Shown here piece after piece: positions 8,475 through 15,258 of a stretch of DNA of 48,480 bases. The stretch is from Anaerolinea sp. (GTDB taxonomy: Bacteria; Chloroflexota; Dehalococcoidia; Tepidiformales; Tepidiformaceae), in contig PNKC01000020.1 of assembly GCA_013822275.1 (NCBI GenBank), positions 1-48,480 on the forward strand, given 5' to 3'. The notes below the pieces were generated by a model. The model did not search any database and was not told the origin of the DNA. It was given only the letters and a program-made list of their open reading frames with translations. The position numbers and the translations under genes are program-made. The stretch's first letter is position 1. Every line of letters starts with the position of its first letter.

Positions 8475-8714
8475 TCAACTGACGGAGATCAGCTCCAGCT
8501 CAGGTTGGACCGGCAGGAAGGCCAGCGCGGGTTGCCGTTCCACATGCAGCAACGCCTCGATCGTGAACCCCAGGTCTGCTTGCTCGCACAGGGAACCGCA
8601 GTAGGTCATCTTCAGAGAAGAGCTGGGAGAACGGCGCCAGTCGTACTTCAGGCCGCAGCGCAGACACTCGCGGATGTGGCGGGGATCGAAGTTGGACTCG
8701 TCTCGAGTGTTCAT
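8475..8714 (-). CDS. Small four-cysteine protein, paralogue 2 of 3 (unknown family)
   Basis: A 79-residue protein with the same core as its neighbours: CLRCGLKYDWRRS, SSLKMTYCGSLCE and ADLGFTIEALL, with Cys spacing CxxC-x18-CxxxC. The N-terminal 16 residues and the C-terminal tail (about 25 residues) are not shared, so selection acts on the central 40 residues. ATG 8714 is well supported by GGAGG six bases upstream. The gene is separated from both paralogues by 165-190 bases, so each copy may have its own transcription start. All three are read on the minus strand. Zinc binding is inferred from the cysteines; the role is unknown. Confidence 0.75.
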   Translation of the reverse strand: MNTRDESNFDPRHIRECLRCGLKYDWRRSPSSSLKMTYCGSLCEQADLGFTIEALLHVERQPALAFLPVQPELELISVS

Positions 8715-8774
8715 CGTAGTCCTCCGTGCTGGGCCGTTGTCACCCTCGCCTGCTGAGCCTGCCCCGGACGTCCT

Positions 8775-8804
8775 GTTTCCTGGCCCGGCGAAAAGGCAGG
8801 AAAC
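8775..8804. repeat. Perfect 8-base inverted repeat upstream of paralogue 2
   Basis: GTTTCCTG (8775-8782) and CAGGAAAC (8797-8804) are perfect inverted copies with 14 bases between. They lie between paralogues 3 and 2, about 60 bases before the start of paralogue 2. The structure could be a terminator for paralogue 3 (no T tract), a leader hairpin or an operator. Confidence 0.4.
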
Positions 8805-8880
8805 GGGCTACGTCAATGAGATGATCGGCGCAATGGACCGTTTCTGAATGTGACCCTCATCACGCCGCGTGTTTTCCGGG

Positions 8881-9129
8881 TCAGGCGGCAAGCAGCGGCC
8901 GCCAGGCGTTCCTCAGGACCTGGTGGTCCGCCAGGAGCGCTTCGATGGTAAAACCGAGGTCGCCCCGTTCGCAGAGGGAGCCGCAGTACGTCATCTTCAG
9001 GGAGGAGCTGGTCGAGCGGCGCCAATCGTAGGGCAGCGAGCAGTGCTGGCAGACCCGCATCATGTTGGTATCCAAAGGCATTCCTCCCGCTGCCGGGTCC
9101 GGTGCGCGAGCCCGGGCTGCGATCATCAT
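8881..9129 (-). CDS. Small four-cysteine protein, paralogue 3 of 3 (unknown family)
   Basis: An 82-residue protein with the shared core: CQHCSLPYDWRRS, SSLKMTYCGSLCE and GDLGFTIEALL, and the same CxxC-x18-CxxxC spacing. ATG 9129 is chosen because GGAGG lies six bases upstream, exactly as in paralogue 2. Internal ATGs at 9126 and 9081 are possible, but a purine-rich GGGAGGA abuts 9081 too closely. The start is about 255 bases from the divergent response-regulator gene, so the two could share a control region. No function is known to me. The third Cys-rich copy confirms that this family has expanded locally by duplication. Confidence 0.75.
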   Translation of the reverse strand: MMIAARARAPDPAAGGMPLDTNMMRVCQHCSLPYDWRRSTSSSLKMTYCGSLCERGDLGFTIEALLADHQVLRNAWRPLLAA

Positions 9130-9352
9130 CGGTGGCCTCCCACCGTCCGGACACTCCGGGTCTACCCGCTTTGCCGCGGCACGCACCCTCACGGGTTTTT
9201 CCGCACGTGCCGTTGCCACAAGGCATAACGTGGCGTGCGAGTGTGAAGACGCGCACCCCGGCGTTGGTCTGCCGCGTCTTTTCCAACACGCTTCGTGACA
9301 GATTTCACACGGATTTCATGGACAGGTTCCGCCCGCCGCCGGGACCGGCCAC

Positions 9353-9358
9353 TATACT
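9353..9358 (+). promoter_or_regulatory. -10-like box TATACT before the response-regulator gene
   Basis: TATACT fits a -10 element; the transcript would begin near 9365 and carry AGAGGGG as ribosome binding site before ATG 9385. A -35 element is not convincing. Confidence 0.45.
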
Positions 9359-9384
9359 CGCAGAAGAAGAGGGGACTTCTCGTA

Positions 9385-10068
9385 ATGCGGACGGTGTTTC
9401 TCGTGACGCGGCACGCCGACGTGGCCGGGCTGGGGCCCGTTTTGGAGCGCGCCGGTTTTTCCGCCCCGGTCATGGCGCCTGACCGGCTCGCGAACGACGA
9501 GGTGAACCCCAACGCCGATGTTGTCATCCTGGACCTGCGCGATATCCCCCCGGCTGCCTTCACTATCCTGAGCGGCACGTACGCCGAACATGGCGTCGTC
9601 CTGCTTGTCGTTGTCGCTGAAGGCCAACTGGAGCGCGTCGCCGCGGACCTCGCCGTCGATGACTTTCTCTCGCTGCCGGTGAACGCCCCGGAGCTGCTCA
9701 AGCGCATCGAACGCGCCCTCTGGCGGCGCCACGGCGTGGACAGCGAAAACTTCGTCCACTGCGGCGCCCTCACCCTGGACCTTTCCAACTACCGCGTGAC
9801 CGTTGGGGGTGAGCCGCTGGTGATGACCTTCAAGGAATACGAACTGCTGCGCTTCCTGGCGATGAACGCGGGCCGCGTGTTCACCCGCGAACAGTTGCTC
9901 AACCGCGTCTGGGGCTACGACTATTTTGGCGGCGCGCGCACGGTTGACGTCCACATCCGCCGGATCCGCTCGAAGATCGAGATCCACGGCCATTCGTTTA
10001 TCGAAACCGTGCGAAACGTCGGCTACCGGCTCGTCGCCGAAGCGCGCAAGGACGATGTCGAGGCGTAG
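9385..10068 (+). CDS. OmpR/PhoB-type winged-helix regulator with degenerate receiver domain
   Basis: A 227-residue DNA-binding protein. Residues about 1-115 have the receiver layout (beta strand MRTVFLV, ADVVILDLRD with Asp50), but the acidic pair that normally binds Mg near residues 8-9 is absent (TRHAD instead), and the Lys region is weak. Residues about 128-222 form the OmpR-type winged helix: TFKEYELLRFLAMNAGRVFT, REQLLNRVWGYDYFGGARTV and VDVHIRRIRSKIE. So it probably binds DNA without standard phosphorylation. ATG 9385 is supported by AGAGGGG (9368-9374). No sensor kinase is adjacent. It is divergent from the three small cysteine proteins, whose genes are possible targets by position only. 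Confidence 0.85.
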   Translation: MRTVFLVTRHADVAGLGPVLERAGFSAPVMAPDRLANDEVNPNADVVILDLRDIPPAAFTILSGTYAEHGVVLLVVVAEGQLERVAADLAVDDFLSLPVNAPELLKRIERALWRRHGVDSENFVHCGALTLDLSNYRVTVGGEPLVMTFKEYELLRFLAMNAGRVFTREQLLNRVWGYDYFGGARTVDVHIRRIRSKIEIHGHSFIETVRNVGYRLVAEARKDDVEA

Positions 10069-10101
10069 CCGCTCCCGGGCGATGCCCCTGTGGCGCGGAC
10101 G

Positions 10102-11394
10102 CTACCCCGTGTGCGGGCTTTCCGCCTGCCGCGCTCGCGCCACGGCAGCGCCTGTCCGCCGGGTCCCCACGAAGCCGGCGCCCACGACCACGAGGCTCAC
10201 GACAGCGACCATGGCGATAGTCTCGCGCTCGCCTATGCGGTCCGCGAGCGCGCCGACCGGGTACGCCACGATAGCGTTCAAGCCGAAGGCCATCATCGTC
10301 ACCGCCATTACGCGGCCGAAAAACTGGGGCGTCGTGCGCTGCATCAGACTCACGTTGTTCAACATCTGAAAGCCGCTGGACGACGCCCCAACGAGCGACG
10401 CGACAACGAGCGCGACGCCGAAGCTGGGCGACAGCGCAAGCAGGATCAGTGACGCGGAGAGCGCGGCGCCGAAGGCTAGCATCAGCATCGCGGGCTGGCG
10501 CGGCTGGTGCATCGAGATGAACAGCGTCGTGAGGATGCCGCCTACCGCCGTCGTGCCGAAGACGAACCCCAACTGGCTGGCCGGGTGGCCGAGTTCGTTT
10601 TCCAGAAAGCCGGGCATGATCGTCTGGTAGGAGAACGCGCTGAGCACGACCCCGGCGAAGACGAGCGTGAGCAGCCGGACATCGTCCGTCGCCCGGATGT
10701 AGTGCATCCCCTCGTTCAGGTCAGCCAGCACCGATGTCTTCCCGGCTTTCGGCAGCGGCGGGGTAGGCTCCATGAGGGTCATGACGGCAACTACGAGCGC
10801 AAACGTCAACGTCATGGCGACGTAGACCCCGCCGGGGCCAATGGCGCTCACCGCGAGGAGCGCACCAGCCAGCAGCGGCCCCACGATGCGCGTGGCGTTC
10901 ATCATGAGTTGTTGAAGGGCAACGCCGTGGGCCAGGTCCGGCCCTTGCAGCAGGTCTCCAACCCACGCCTGACGGGTCGGCCCCATGAGCGCGAACATGC
11001 ACCCCAGCACCAGCGTGCAGAGCGCCAGCAGCCAGATCGTGATCACGTCCGTGTAGATCAGCACGGCGATGACGCCAAACAGCATGCCGATCGAACCCTG
11101 GGCGAACATCAACAGTCGGCGCTTGGAGATCCGGTCGCTGAGCGCGCCGCCCACCGGGCTCAGGATCAGCATCGCAATGCCCTGGCCGAGCGACACGAAA
11201 CCAACCGCGCCGTTCTTGCCTGTCAGTTCGAAGGCGACCACACCCTGGACCACGTTCAGCATCCCGAAGGCCAGCATGGCCAGCGCTGAGCCGATGAAGA
11301 GCAGGCGGTACTGGGCGTGGCCCAGCACCGTGAATGGAGACCGGCGCGCGCCGCCTTCGGCATCCAGGGAGTACGGCCGGTCAGTAGCAGTCAC
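10102..11394 (-). CDS. MFS transporter, predicted drug- or solute-exporter type
   Basis: A 430-residue polytopic inner-membrane protein with about 12 hydrophobic segments. The loop between helices 2 and 3 carries the MFS signature GGALSDRISKRRLLMF; its counterpart in the second half reads GALADRIGERET. The overall look (SPFTVLGHAQYRLLFIGSAL at the start) fits the enterobactin/macrolide-exporter-like MFS group, but the substrate cannot be told. GTG 11394 is chosen because TATAGT lies six bases upstream and the conserved region starts soon after; the frame is open to 11532, but that extension is low-complexity and would span the divergent promoter. Convergent with the response-regulator gene. 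Confidence 0.85.
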   Translation of the reverse strand: MTATDRPYSLDAEGGARRSPFTVLGHAQYRLLFIGSALAMLAFGMLNVVQGVVAFELTGKNGAVGFVSLGQGIAMLILSPVGGALSDRISKRRLLMFAQGSIGMLFGVIAVLIYTDVITIWLLALCTLVLGCMFALMGPTRQAWVGDLLQGPDLAHGVALQQLMMNATRIVGPLLAGALLAVSAIGPGGVYVAMTLTFALVVAVMTLMEPTPPLPKAGKTSVLADLNEGMHYIRATDDVRLLTLVFAGVVLSAFSYQTIMPGFLENELGHPASQLGFVFGTTAVGGILTTLFISMHQPRQPAMLMLAFGAALSASLILLALSPSFGVALVVASLVGASSSGFQMLNNVSLMQRTTPQFFGRVMAVTMMAFGLNAIVAYPVGALADRIGERETIAMVAVVSLVVVGAGFVGTRRTGAAVARARQAESPHTG

Positions 11395-11400
11395 CAACCA

Positions 11401-11406
11401 ACTATA
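11401..11406 (-). promoter_or_regulatory. -10-like box TATAGT before the MFS gene
   Basis: On the minus strand TATAGT is followed by six bases and then GTG 11394. It fits a leaderless start and decides the N-terminus of the transporter. Confidence 0.5.
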
Positions 11407-11525
11407 GGGTGGTCGGCGGAGATGGGCGTCACTGCCTGGCCCGGTCCCGTGGCGGCCCCCGTTATCGGCAGTGTGTGGCCCGTTGGCCATGGCCGGCTTT
11501 CCGCGAAACCTGACACCGGAAGTCG

Positions 11526-11554
11526 TTGACATGCCCGATCCCGAGGCGTAGGTT
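11526..11554 (+). promoter_or_regulatory. Sigma-70-type promoter of the SWIM-protein gene
   Basis: TTGACA (11526-11531) and TAGGTT (11549-11554) are separated by 17 bases. Transcription would begin near 11561 and give a leader of about 100 bases containing a strong hairpin. One of the best promoter matches in the window. Confidence 0.65.
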
Positions 11555-11593
11555 TCTTAGTGATGGATGTTCGTTCTGGCATCCCGAAACCGT

Positions 11594-11620
11594 AACGGCG
11601 GCGCCCTGTGCGCCGCCGTT
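11594..11620 (+). promoter_or_regulatory. Leader hairpin with 11-bp perfect stem before the SWIM gene
   Basis: AACGGCGGCGC (11594-11604) pairs perfectly with GCGCCGCCGTT (11610-11620) around a five-base loop. It lies about 35 bases after the predicted transcription start and 41 bases before ATG 11662. Only a short T run follows, so it may act as an attenuator, an mRNA stabiliser or a protein-binding site rather than a full terminator. Confidence 0.5.
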
Positions 11621-11661
11621 TGTGCGTCCAACCACAGAAGCTTTTGGAGGGATCGCAGGTC

Positions 11662-11916
11662 ATGCAGTCGAGCTTGATCGGCAAAGTCGAAAAGGCAAAG
11701 GTTTACGCGGGCGAGCGCCATCGGATGCAGATCGATGGCCTCCACGTGGCCTTCCACGGCGAAAACAGCGACCACGAAGTCGTCCTGCGCGACGGCGTTT
11801 GGCACTGTAGCTGCGATTTCTTCGGCCAATGGAGCACGTGCTGCCACACCATGGCCCTCGAGCGGGTGCTCCACGGGATGGTGCCCGTCCGCGAACAGGA
11901 TCTCGCCGCCGTTTAA
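11662..11916 (+). CDS. Small SWIM zinc-finger protein
   Basis: An 84-residue protein that consists of little more than one SWIM zinc finger. The motif CxC-x8-CxH is seen as Cys49, Cys51, Cys60 and His62 in WHCSCDFFGQWSTCCHTMAL. SWIM domains bind nucleic acid or protein; here no larger domain is attached, so the protein may be an adaptor or regulator. Residues 1-45 form a short beta-rich lead (KVYAGERHRMQIDGLHVAFHG). ATG 11662 is used because GGAGG (11646-11650) precedes it and the open frame further up runs into the leader hairpin. The gene has its own near-consensus promoter and structured leader, which suggests regulated expression. Function unknown. Confidence 0.75.
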   Translation: MQSSLIGKVEKAKVYAGERHRMQIDGLHVAFHGENSDHEVVLRDGVWHCSCDFFGQWSTCCHTMALERVLHGMVPVREQDLAAV

Positions 11917-12075
11917 GGCTGCTGACGAGCCATGGTTTCAGCCACGCTCGCGTGCGGCTTCACGCGGCGCTGGGCCGGTCTCAACCCGCCTGCCACCTCC
12001 GCGAAACCCGTTTCATCCTGGATTCTTACGCGTTTCCCCCTGTGCAGCCCCTCCCGTCTGCCGATGGCGGGGTGC

Positions 12076-12081
12076 TAGGAT
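12076..12081 (+). promoter_or_regulatory. -10-like box TAGGAT before the small membrane protein gene
   Basis: TAGGAT lies 18 bases before ATG 12100, and AGGAGG sits between the two. No good -35 is seen. The short leader would carry a normal ribosome binding site. Confidence 0.4.
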
Positions 12082-12099
12082 GCTGTGCAGGAGGCAACC

Positions 12100-12318
12100 A
12101 TGATCCCACTCGGGTTTAGTTGGGGCGCGTTCTTCGTTTACGTCGCCGCGATCTGCTTCATGGTCCTCGGCGGCTTCTGGGGGCTGTTCGAAAGCCGTCA
12201 CCCGGCGTTCCTGGCGCCCATCCTCCTCGGCTTGTTTTTCTTCTATCTCTGCTGGGAAGCGGTGGTTGAAGGCGACGACGCCGTGCCACCGCCAAAGGCA
12301 GGCGGCCAGAAGGGCTAA
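12100..12318 (+). CDS. Small two-helix membrane protein of unknown function
   Basis: A 72-residue protein with two hydrophobic segments, about residues 9-30 and 38-54, joined by a short polar turn (FESRHPA), and a polar, Pro/Lys-containing C-terminal tail. ATG 12100 is strongly supported by AGGAGG five bases upstream. I recognise no family. A palindromic terminator-like structure follows 20 bases after the stop codon, so it is probably a single-gene unit. Confidence 0.6.
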   Translation: MIPLGFSWGAFFVYVAAICFMVLGGFWGLFESRHPAFLAPILLGLFFFYLCWEAVVEGDDAVPPPKAGGQKG

Positions 12319-12338
12319 CTCACGGAGTTTCAATCCGA

Positions 12339-12364
12339 AAGGGCCAGCGTTAGCGCTGGCCCTT
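12339..12364. terminator. Bidirectional terminator-like palindrome
   Basis: AAGGGCCAGCG (12339-12349) and CGCTGGCCCTT (12354-12364) pair perfectly over 11 bp around the loop TTAG. It lies between two convergent genes (stops at 12318 and 12396) and has short T runs on both strands, so it can serve both. Confidence 0.65.
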
Positions 12365-12395
12365 CTGGTGTCGCCGCGACCCTGCCTGTCCGCTT

Positions 12396-13142
12396 CTACT
12401 GCTTAAGGCTGGGCAGTGGGCCTCCCTGCCTTCGGGCGCCAACCGCCGCCTGCGCGCGTTCGAACCAGCCGTTCGGGGAGCCCGGGAGGTCCAGGGCGCG
12501 GAGCACCGCCTTCGTCACAGCGATCCCGTTGCCGGGGATGGCGGCCAGCTCGGCCGCGAGCATCCTCGCATCGTTGGCGACATCGCCGTCGTCCACGGCG
12601 CGGAAGGCGATCCCGAGCCTCTCCAGCTCCGCGCCGGGGATCCGGTCCCCGAGCAGCGTTACGCGCCGCGCGATCGAATCACCGAACCGTCCGCGTAACC
12701 AGGCCAGATTCATCGGCGCGGGGACTCCCTGGCGCACTTCGCCTACCTGGAGGAACGCCCCCCGGCCAACGATCATGAAGTCCGCCGAAAGCGCGAGCGC
12801 GGCCCCGGCGTTTATGGCGTACCCCTCCACGCAGGCCACGACCGGCTTCGGGAACGCGGCGATCTGTTCGTGAAGCCCTCGCCAGGCTGCCGGAAACGTC
12901 GCGGTCCAGGGGGGCCGGGGGTCGGCGTTGAACTCCTTAAGGTCCAACCCTGAACAAAACGAACCGCCCGCGCCGCGCAACACCACCGCGCGCATATCGT
13001 CGTCGCTCTCGCACTCGCGAAAGACGCTCGACAGGGCTTGGACCAGGGGTCCAGTAATCGCGTTCTTGCGCTCGGGCCGGTTCAAGGCAATTTCCGCCAC
13101 AGCGTCTTGGCGAGAGATTTCTACGGGTAACGGGTCACTCAC
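12396..13142 (-). CDS. Enoyl-CoA hydratase/isomerase (crotonase) family protein
   Basis: A 248-residue crotonase-fold enzyme acting on an acyl-CoA. The oxyanion-hole segments are present (GGSFCSGLDLKEFN at about 60-73 and ACVEGYAINAGAALALSADF at about 104-123). A Glu lies at the usual first catalytic region (VGEVRQGVPAPMN), while the second catalytic Glu is not apparent, so hydratase activity is possible but isomerase or hydrolase chemistry cannot be excluded. GTG 13142 is supported by GGAGG seven bases upstream. It is followed downstream by the palindromic terminator and lies 84 bases after a second crotonase gene on the same strand, so the two may be co-transcribed. Confidence 0.85.
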   Translation of the reverse strand: MSDPLPVEISRQDAVAEIALNRPERKNAITGPLVQALSSVFRECESDDDMRAVVLRGAGGSFCSGLDLKEFNADPRPPWTATFPAAWRGLHEQIAAFPKPVVACVEGYAINAGAALALSADFMIVGRGAFLQVGEVRQGVPAPMNLAWLRGRFGDSIARRVTLLGDRIPGAELERLGIAFRAVDDGDVANDARMLAAELAAIPGNGIAVTKAVLRALDLPGSPNGWFERAQAAVGARRQGGPLPSLKQ

Positions 13143-13226
13143 TGCTTTGCCTCCGATCGCCCATGCCGCCGGGGCCGGACTCCGGTCTGGCCATTACTCC
13201 CCGGCTTCTGGGCCCTTTCCGCCGGC

Positions 13227-14126
13227 TTACTCGCCCGCCACCGGCCTGTCGTGTGGGGCGCTGGCGCGCGCGCCACGGAAGTCGCGGAACGGGCCGTCTC
13301 GCCATTCGAGCGCGGCCTTGAGTCCGCCCTCGCGGAGGCGTTTGCCCCACTCCTGGGCCGCCGGGCGGTGCTTGCTCATCGCCTCTACGTCGGTGCCGGA
13401 CATAAGCCCGTCGCGGATGCCCATCGCCTCGTATTGGCGGTTCACGGACCGCTTGGAGTACATGAGCATGTCGTTGTCGATATGCGCCATGCGCCGGGCG
13501 AAGGTCTCGGTGAAACTGGCAAGCTCCGCCGGGGGGACGGCATACGTCGCCCAGCCCATCGTTGCCATGTCGCGGCCGGAGAACGAGTCACCGACGTACG
13601 CGAACTCGCGCGCTTTTGTCATGGGCAGGTGCCACGGCGCCCACATGATATCCATCGTCCCCATGGCTCGGACCGGCGGGTAGCCGACCTGGGCGTCTTC
13701 GGCCACGATGCGGAAATCGCAGAACGATGCCAGCTCGGTGCCGCCGGCAAGGCAGTAGCCCTGGATCTGGGCAACGACCGGCTTCGCCAGCTCCCAGATC
13801 GTCCAGTTGGCGAGGAGGACGTGGCGGGACCAGTCGTAGTGCGCCGGGTGCGTCGTGCCCGTGTCCGGCATCCCCGAACGCGGGTGTACGTATTGCGAAC
13901 CCTCCGTGGCGGCGCGAGAGGGCGAAAGGTCGTAGCCGGCACTGAAGGCGCGCCCGTTCGCCCGCAGGACGATGACGCCGACATCGCGGTTGGCTTCCGC
14001 CTCCTTGAGGGCGTGGAACAGTTCGCCACGCAGGTCGTTTGAGAGTGCGTTGAGCTTTTCCGGCCGGTTGAGGGTAATGAAGGCCAACCGGCCGTCGGTC
14101 TCGTAGAGGATGTTGTCGTAAGTCAT
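13227..14126 (-). CDS. Crotonase-family protein, extended C-terminus, catalytic Glu residues not evident
   Basis: A 299-residue crotonase-fold protein. The N-terminal part is typical (AFITLNRPEKLNALSNDLRG, then GRAFSAGYDLSP and IQGYCLAGGTELASFCDFRI). In the region of the two catalytic Glu residues it reads VGYPPVRAMGTMDIMWAPW, without a Glu, so it is unlikely to be a standard hydratase. The C-terminal region has an insertion-like, aromatic-rich stretch and ends in a polar tail. ATG 14126 is supported by AGGAGG six bases upstream. It is divergent from another crotonase gene of similar N-terminal sequence (168 bases between), which suggests duplication within this island. Substrate unknown. Confidence 0.82.
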   Translation of the reverse strand: MTYDNILYETDGRLAFITLNRPEKLNALSNDLRGELFHALKEAEANRDVGVIVLRANGRAFSAGYDLSPSRAATEGSQYVHPRSGMPDTGTTHPAHYDWSRHVLLANWTIWELAKPVVAQIQGYCLAGGTELASFCDFRIVAEDAQVGYPPVRAMGTMDIMWAPWHLPMTKAREFAYVGDSFSGRDMATMGWATYAVPPAELASFTETFARRMAHIDNDMLMYSKRSVNRQYEAMGIRDGLMSGTDVEAMSKHRPAAQEWGKRLREGGLKAALEWRDGPFRDFRGARASAPHDRPVAGE

Positions 14127-14225
14127 CCGGGTCCTCCTGGTAGCAATGCCGCCATTCTGCACCAGGCGCGGGCGCTCGTCAGCGGACGCCCGTCCCGGCG
14201 TGTACGCTCCGCCCGGAATGGGCCG

Positions 14226-14253
14226 TTGCGCGCCGCCGCCGCCGGAGTACCAT
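14226..14253 (+). promoter_or_regulatory. Candidate promoter of the third crotonase gene
   Basis: TTGCGC (14226-14231) and TACCAT (14248-14253) are 16 bases apart. The transcript would start near 14260 and include AAGGAGC just before ATG 14294. Confidence 0.45.
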
Positions 14254-14293
14254 CTCGCGTCTGGACACGTCGCAGATACAAGGAGCAACCGCC

Positions 14294-15103
14294 ATGACGC
14301 AGTTCTCGGATATCGTCTACGAGGTCGAGGGCCGGTCCGCCGTCATCCGCCTCAACCGCCCGGAAAAACTCAACGCCTTCACCTACCACACGCTCGCCGA
14401 GGTCCGCGCCGCTGTGGACCTCGCCGTGGCCGAGCCGGCTGTCGTTGGCATCATCGTCACCGGCACGGGCCGCGCCTTTTCGGCCGGCCTCGATTCGCAG
14501 TCCCTGGTCGAAACCGTCGTTGATGGCGGCAACCGTCCGCGCTCATCCGGCGACACTAGCGAGTTGCCCGGGCTCTTCTCGTACTTCTTCGAAGCACCGA
14601 AGCCGATCATTGGCGCAATAAACGGCGTGACCGTCGGTGGTGGCTTCACCCTTGCCGCCAAGTGCGACGTCCGCATCTGCTCCACGGCGGCCAGCTTCAG
14701 CACCATCTTCATGAAGCGCGGCCTGATAGCGGAACACGGCATGACCTGGGTGTTGCCCCATCTCGTCGGCCCGGGCGCCGCGTTCGACCTGCTCCTCACG
14801 AGCAAGCGTATCGACGCCGCCGAAGCCTACCGCATCGGCTTCGCCGATTACGTTGTCGAGCCGGATGACCTCCTCCCGCGGGCGCGCGCCTACATCGACC
14901 TGATCGCGGCCAGCGCCGCTCCACTCGCCATCGCCGACAGCAAGAAGCTCATCTACCGCCACCTGGGCATGCCCCAGATGGAGTCGTTCCGGGAAGCCGA
15001 GGTGGTGCAATGGGAAGCCGTTGCCCGGCCGGACGCCGCCGAAGGCACGCGCGCCCTGATCGAGAAGCGCGACCCGGTCTTTGCGCCTCTGCCGCGCCGG
15101 TAG
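14294..15103 (+). CDS. Enoyl-CoA hydratase/isomerase (crotonase) family protein
   Basis: A 269-residue crotonase-fold enzyme. The oxyanion-hole segments are present: GRAFSAGLDSQSLVETV and INGVTVGGGFTLAAKCDVRI. The catalytic region reads STIFMKRGLIAEHGMTWVLP, where no Glu occupies the usual first position and one Glu (AEHG) is near the second, so the reaction is uncertain; the sequence style recalls isomerase- or hydratase-like members often annotated only as family proteins. AAGGAGC lies seven bases before ATG 14294. It is just upstream of the aco operon, but that has its own strong promoter at 15137. Confidence 0.85.
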   Translation: MTQFSDIVYEVEGRSAVIRLNRPEKLNAFTYHTLAEVRAAVDLAVAEPAVVGIIVTGTGRAFSAGLDSQSLVETVVDGGNRPRSSGDTSELPGLFSYFFEAPKPIIGAINGVTVGGGFTLAAKCDVRICSTAASFSTIFMKRGLIAEHGMTWVLPHLVGPGAAFDLLLTSKRIDAAEAYRIGFADYVVEPDDLLPRARAYIDLIAASAAPLAIADSKKLIYRHLGMPQMESFREAEVVQWEAVARPDAAEGTRALIEKRDPVFAPLPRR

Positions 15104-15136
15104 TTCGCTCGCGTCGCTGAATCCTGCGGGCCGTCA

Positions 15137-15164
15137 TTGACAGCCCCCGGCCCCGACGTATATT
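15137..15164 (+). promoter_or_regulatory. Near-consensus sigma-70 promoter of the aco operon
   Basis: TTGACA (15137-15142) and TATATT (15159-15164) with a 16-base spacer. The predicted start near 15171 gives a leader of about 88 bases. This is the closest match to the consensus in the window and argues that the dehydrogenase operon is expressed strongly or needs control after initiation. Confidence 0.7.
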
Positions 15165-15173
15165 CCCCATCGA

Positions 15174-15217
15174 GGCCGGATAGCGTGTCCGGCCGTGGCG
15201 CGGGCCGCTGCCCGCGC
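15174..15217 (+). promoter_or_regulatory. Two consecutive perfect hairpins in the aco operon leader
   Basis: Stem 1: GGCCGGA (15174-15180) with TCCGGCC (15188-15194), seven-base loop. Stem 2: GCGCGGGC (15198-15205) with GCCCGCGC (15210-15217), loop CGCT. They are only three bases apart and occupy the leader right after the predicted transcription start. There is no T tract. The leader matches no riboswitch class I know; a role in mRNA stability, translation or protein binding is inferred. Confidence 0.55.
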
Positions 15218-15258
15218 GCCAGGTAACGGCTTTCGTCCAGCGGGATTGTGAGGCAGAC

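Noticed and set aside
11395-11532. Upstream extension of the MFS protein by 46 codons
   Set aside because: The extension is not membrane-like or family-like, crosses the divergent SWIM promoter, and a TATAGT box plus GTG gives a better start at 11394.
11594-11620. Intrinsic terminator for an upstream gene
   Set aside because: No plus-strand gene ends just upstream, it lies after a good promoter, and the T run is only three bases. It is better read as a leader element.
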